A stretch of 9,748 bases of DNA from JADJNW01 sp046314415. GTDB lineage: Bacteria > Bacteroidota > Bacteroidia > Chitinophagales > Saprospiraceae. The notes under the pieces were generated by a model. The model saw only the letters and a list, made by a program, of their open reading frames with translations, was not told the DNA's origin and did no database searches. The stretch is taken from contig JBKBWT010000234.1 of NCBI GenBank assembly GCA_046314415.1, positions 1 through 9,748 of the forward strand, written 5' to 3'. The position numbers were made by a program, and so were the translations under genes. Below are positions 7,216 through 9,748 of the stretch, in pieces (within the stretch, counting starts at the first letter, position 1; every line of letters starts with the position of its first letter).

Positions 7216-7785
7216 ATGCAAAAGGAAACAGGCACCCGACAGCGTCAAGCGAAAGTATTACGGGTTTTTCGCAAAATTCATAAAGTGACAGCATCGCTGA
7301 CGTTTATTATATTTTTTATCGTGTCTATTACCGGATTATTACTTGCCTGGAAAAAACATTCGGGTGGTATGATATTGCCGGATACGCAAAAAGGTACTTC
7401 AACCAATAAAAAAGAATGGCTTTCGCTCGACAGTTTGGAAGTGCTTGCTATTCAAGGACTTGCAGCACATGATTCTAGCATGAATCCTGAGGTGGATCGC
7501 ATCGACGTGCGCCCTTCCAAAGGGGTCATGAAATTTACCTTTACCGAACATTATTACGAAGTGCAAATAGACGCTGCCACGGGCAAAATCATGCACGTCA
7601 AAAAGCGTTTTTCCGATTTATTTGAAAAAATTCACGATGGCTCTATCGTAGATAAATGGCTGAATATCAGTGGAGATTGGTTCAAATTGACGTATGCGAA
7701 TATCGCCGCGCTGGCATTACTCACCTTTACCATCACCGGATTTTGGCTGTGGTACGGACCGAAAGTGATGCGAAAACACAAGTAA
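7216..7785 (+). CDS. Small PepSY-associated TM protein, putative siderophore/metal reductase component
   Basis: 189 aa. A basic N-terminus (RQRQAKVLRVFRKIH) leads into TM helix 1 (about 24-45, TASLTFIIFFIVSITGLLLAW). A periplasmic PepSY-like segment occupies about 66-130, containing DSLEVLAIQ, VDRIDVRPSKGVMKF and YYEVQIDAATGKIMHVKKR. The IHDGSIVDKW motif (139-148) precedes TM helix 2 (about 158-180, ANIAALALLTFTITGFWLWYGP). The motifs RKIHK with His22 and the HDG at 140-142 are typical of PepSY_TM family members. Characterised relatives such as FoxB are inner-membrane heme-binding reductases of ferric siderophores but have about four helices; this is a two-helix mini version. Its location 88 bp after a TonB-dependent receptor supports a role in releasing iron or another metal from the imported complex. 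Substrate and redox activity are inferred. Confidence 0.88.
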   Translation: MQKETGTRQRQAKVLRVFRKIHKVTASLTFIIFFIVSITGLLLAWKKHSGGMILPDTQKGTSTNKKEWLSLDSLEVLAIQGLAAHDSSMNPEVDRIDVRPSKGVMKFTFTEHYYEVQIDAATGKIMHVKKRFSDLFEKIHDGSIVDKWLNISGDWFKLTYANIAALALLTFTITGFWLWYGPKVMRKHK

Positions 7786-7890
7786 TTAAAATGAATAATG
7801 AAGGAAATGAATAATTAAAAATAAGGACTTATCCAGTCTTCATTATTAATTTATTCACTCTTTCATTATTAATTTTTAATTATTAACGCT
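7786..7890. terminator. AT-rich composite inverted-repeat region between convergent genes
   Basis: This 105-bp gap separates the stops of the PepSY-TM gene (+) and the potassium-channel gene (-). It holds two nested inverted repeats: aataatgaag (7794-7803) with cttcattatt (7838-7847), and aataattaaaaat (7810-7822) with atttttaattatt (7872-7884). It also holds a 14-bp direct repeat, ttcattattaattt, at 7839-7852 and 7862-7875. Symmetry, position and A/T runs on both sides fit a bidirectional transcription terminator. The sequences also belong to a small local repeat family found again at 9105-9119. Confidence 0.5.
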
Positions 7891-8952
7891 TCATTCTCTC
7901 ATTCTCTTGAGTAGTTGATGTAATTTCTCCAGTTGTACATGATCGCCGAGCACGATAAAGCTGGAATTAGGCACCAAAATTGTTTCGGGTCCGGGATTAA
8001 CAATATACTGCCCGCTGGGATTTTTATACCCTATAATATTCACCCCCGTTTCGCGGCGCAGATGTAATTCCTCAATCGATTTATTTTGACATCGGAAGGG
8101 CGCATTTTCATATTTAATTTCTTCAAAACCTATATCCGACTCATATTCATTGGTTATAAACGAGAAAAAACCCACAGCACCTGGTTTGCTGATGAGCGTC
8201 GCCATGTAAAAACCACCGATTTGTTCGGGCATTACTACTTCATTGGCACCGGCAAGCCGCAATTTTTTTTCCGATTTTGGGCTGGCAACCCGACTTATGA
8301 TCATAATATTTTTATTCAATTGCCGGGCGGTTAATACGGTATAAACATTGTTAATATCATCCGGCAGGGCCGAGATAAGTGCTCTAGCCCGTTGAATACC
8401 AGCCTTTTGCAAAGCTTCGTCGTGGGTAGCGTCATCTTGCACATATAATATTTTGGCTGCGCTTTTTTGAATGCCCTCGATTTCTTCGGTATTATTATCA
8501 ATAATGACAAAAGGAATTTTAGCTTTTTGTAAATGGGCGGCTATTTCTTTACCATATCTGCCATAACCACATAATATTACATGATTCGACAAGCGGGCAA
8601 TGCTTTCAGAAATCCAGTTTGAGTGCATATTTTTAAAAATTTCACCTTCTACTACATAATAAGTAAATGCGGCTAAAATATATGCAAATGTTCCAATATT
8701 TAGCATAATAAATATCGAGACAAATAACTTTCCGCCGCTGTCCAAGGGGCGTACTTCGGTGTACCCAACGGTCGCAACGGTGATAACGGTCATGTAAAAT
8801 GCTTCCAGCACTGTGTAATGCTCGATAAGCATAAACCCCAGCATTCCAACCATTAACTCGCTGATAAACAACGCAATAGCAATTCGGATACTCAAAAAAG
8901 TGGAGGGGACAGTGTGCAGACTCCAGCGCGCAAACCAGGTGATACGCCTCAT
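7891..8952 (-). CDS. Two-TM potassium channel with RCK (TrkA-N/TrkA-C) domains
   Basis: 353 aa, ATG at 8952. TM1 is at about 20-42, the pore helix at about 48-60, the selectivity filter TVGYTE at 61-66 and TM2 at about 77-100. The RCK N-domain starts at 123 with HVILCGYGRYGKEIAAHL. Its Rossmann loop GYGRYG (129-134) and acidic residue Asp152 (VIIDNN) suggest binding of a nucleotide or another ligand. A TrkA-C-like domain covers about 270-350 (FEEIKYENAPFRCQNKSIEEL, NPGPETILVPNSSFIVLGD). The arrangement matches MthK/Kch-type channels: one filter per subunit, a tetrameric pore, and an octameric gating ring in the best-known members. The filter has Thr where many channels have Gly (TVGYGD), which related bacterial channels also show, so K+ selectivity is still expected. 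It has its own promoter at 8975-9004. Likely role: K+ flux and membrane-potential or osmotic homeostasis. Confidence 0.95.
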   Translation of the reverse strand: MRRITWFARWSLHTVPSTFLSIRIAIALFISELMVGMLGFMLIEHYTVLEAFYMTVITVATVGYTEVRPLDSGGKLFVSIFIMLNIGTFAYILAAFTYYVVEGEIFKNMHSNWISESIARLSNHVILCGYGRYGKEIAAHLQKAKIPFVIIDNNTEEIEGIQKSAAKILYVQDDATHDEALQKAGIQRARALISALPDDINNVYTVLTARQLNKNIMIISRVASPKSEKKLRLAGANEVVMPEQIGGFYMATLISKPGAVGFFSFITNEYESDIGFEEIKYENAPFRCQNKSIEELHLRRETGVNIIGYKNPSGQYIVNPGPETILVPNSSFIVLGDHVQLEKLHQLLKRMRE

Positions 8953-8974
8953 GGGTTATCCGTTTTTGTTCAGT

Positions 8975-9004
8975 CAAAGATAAGCAAGTACCCAGTAAAA
9001 TCAA
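8975..9004 (-). promoter_or_regulatory. Bacteroidota consensus promoter of the potassium-channel gene
   Basis: On the minus strand TTG (9004-9002) is followed after exactly 19 bp by TATCTTTG (8982-8975). This matches the Bacteroidota primary-sigma consensus TTG-N(17-23)-TAnnTTTG in both elements. Transcription would start near 8968, giving a leader of about 16 nt before the ATG at 8952. It is the best promoter in the window and shows that the channel gene can be transcribed independently of the TPR gene upstream of it. Confidence 0.75.
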
Positions 9005-9046
9005 CTGACTTAAATCATTGGAATAAATCGATTATTAAATTAGCGC

Positions 9047-9076
9047 TATAATATAATAAAACCATTTTATATTATA
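9047..9076 (-). terminator. A/T-only stem-loop downstream of the TPR gene
   Basis: Perfect 10-bp arms tataatataa (9047-9056) and ttatattata (9067-9076) flank a 10-nt loop. On the minus strand it lies about 50 bp beyond the stop of the TPR-like gene and upstream of the channel promoter, so it could end transcription of the former. The stem is all A/T and therefore weak; an accidental palindrome in AT-rich DNA is a real alternative. Confidence 0.3.
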
Positions 9077-9104
9077 CAAAATAAGAAAAATAATAATATT
9101 TCAC

Positions 9105-9119
9105 CCTTCATTATTCATT
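9105..9119 (-). repeat. 15-bp intergenic repeat, copy 2 (copy 1 at 7790-7804 on +)
   Basis: On the minus strand aatgaataatgaagg lies 9 bp after the stop codon of the TPR-like gene. The identical 15-mer occurs on the plus strand at 7790-7804, 5 bp after the stop of the PepSY-TM gene. Related ttcattatt copies flank the channel stop at 7839 and 7862. Three neighbouring genes thus share a similar 3' flank. The function is unknown. Confidence 0.6.
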
Positions 9120-9127
9120 AATAATTA

Positions 9128-9748
9128 TTAATTAATTTTACTCCCCACCCAGATTTTAATCTCTTCCAAGCCCTTTTCCTCTTGCAAATCTGCCGCCAGG
9201 CGCATAAAAACTTCGCGTTGTTGCTTTTTATTGGCATAAAGCGCTTCTTTTAAATGCCTGATAATCAAGAACTCTGCTGAGTGTCGTTTATCTTTTTTGA
9301 TTAAATACCGGTTTGCGGATAAAATCAAGGAATCCACAAAATCATAATGATTTAATTCAAAATGAATCACCAGCCGGAAAATACGTGCCAGCGACTGAAT
9401 ATCTTGCCTTTCTTCCAGTTTAGGCTCATTCAAAATACGGTTGATCCATTCCAGCGCTTCGGCATATTTTTTTTCTAAAAAATACGCGATGGCAATATTA
9501 TAATACAATGTAAGTTGCCGCGATTTAGTGATATTAGAAGCATACGTTTTTAATCCTTTTTCGATTTTAGGCACTAAAGCAATCACTTCTTTATATTGTT
9601 GCCGGGCTAAATGATATAAAATCTCTAAATAATTCGCATTTTGAAAAATCAGCGCCCGAATTTTAAAAGTTTTGGCATTCATCGAGCGCATTTTTTGCAA
9701 CAAAGGCGGAAATTCTTCCAACCGATTGAGTTCAAAGCATTTATTAAG
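9128..9748 (-). CDS. TPR-like protein, C-terminal part (runs off the right edge)
   Basis: About 206 residues are visible. The frame stays open to 9748 and the apparent start at 9721 is only an internal TTG, so the true N-terminus lies outside the window. The protein is all-helical with TPR-type spacing: YLEILYHLARQQYKEVIALV, then LTLYYNIAIAYFLEKKYAEA followed by LEWINRILN, then DIQSLARIFRLVIHFELNHY followed by DFVDSLILS and YLIKKDKRHSAEFLIIRHL. The segment IQSLARIFRLVIHFELNHYD closely resembles a recurring C-terminal signature of Bacteroidota-specific TPR proteins of unknown function. No catalytic residues or membrane segments are seen in this part. It is on the same strand as the channel gene but 175 bp away, with a hairpin and a strong promoter in between, so it is probably a separate transcript. 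Its role, likely protein scaffolding, is inferred from the fold only. Confidence 0.8.
   Translation of the reverse strand, partial: LNKCFELNRLEEFPPLLQKMRSMNAKTFKIRALIFQNANYLEILYHLARQQYKEVIALVPKIEKGLKTYASNITKSRQLTLYYNIAIAYFLEKKYAEALEWINRILNEPKLEERQDIQSLARIFRLVIHFELNHYDFVDSLILSANRYLIKKDKRHSAEFLIIRHLKEALYANKKQQREVFMRLAADLQEEKGLEEIKIWVGSKIN

Noticed and set aside
8642..9004. Second minus-strand frame overlapping the channel N-terminus
   Set aside because: It lies in another frame of the pore region, has no domain, and the channel frame has a perfect filter motif plus its own promoter.

Overview
The window looks like a chromosomal segment of a Bacteroidota bacterium, most likely of the Saprospiria type (Lewinella/Haliscomenobacter-like). 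This is inferred from several signs. Two start regions carry the TAnnTTTG promoter element of this phylum. Start codons mostly lack a Shine-Dalgarno sequence. The TonB-dependent receptor has an N-terminal carboxypeptidase-regulatory-like domain. One protein carries what looks like an effector-associated domain 11 (EAD11), and the right edge holds a Bacteroidota-type TPR protein. I could not run any search, so family names rest on motif recognition.

Layout: 1-304 is a minisatellite of 21-bp tandem units, followed by about 340 bp of AT-rich sequence with no convincing gene. 649-2559 (+) encodes an unusual chimera: a death-like EAD11 adaptor domain and a beta-rich domain on the cytoplasmic side, one membrane span, then a periplasmic part ending in a TonB C-terminal domain. 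It converges on 2596-3819 (-), a four-helix membrane-anchored metallophosphoesterase. 4023-7785 (+) is a likely uptake cluster: an unrecognised single-span protein, a TonB-dependent outer-membrane receptor of the hemin/siderophore-like class, and a small PepSY-TM protein. Each junction holds a conspicuous inverted repeat. 7891-8952 (-) is a two-helix potassium channel with a cytoplasmic RCK (TrkA-N/TrkA-C) module and a near-ideal Bacteroidota promoter. 9128-9748 (-) is the C-terminal part of a TPR-like protein that runs off the right edge.

How the genes may work together: the receptor would bring a metal complex such as heme or a ferric siderophore across the outer membrane, and the PepSY-TM protein would act on it at the inner membrane, as known PepSY-TM siderophore reductases do. 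The EAD11-TonB_C protein has the right topology to contact a TonB-dependent receptor on one side and intracellular conflict or signalling effectors on the other. No ExbB/ExbD or EAD-bearing partner is present here, so that link is inference. The EAD11-TonB_C chimera is the most interesting object in the window.
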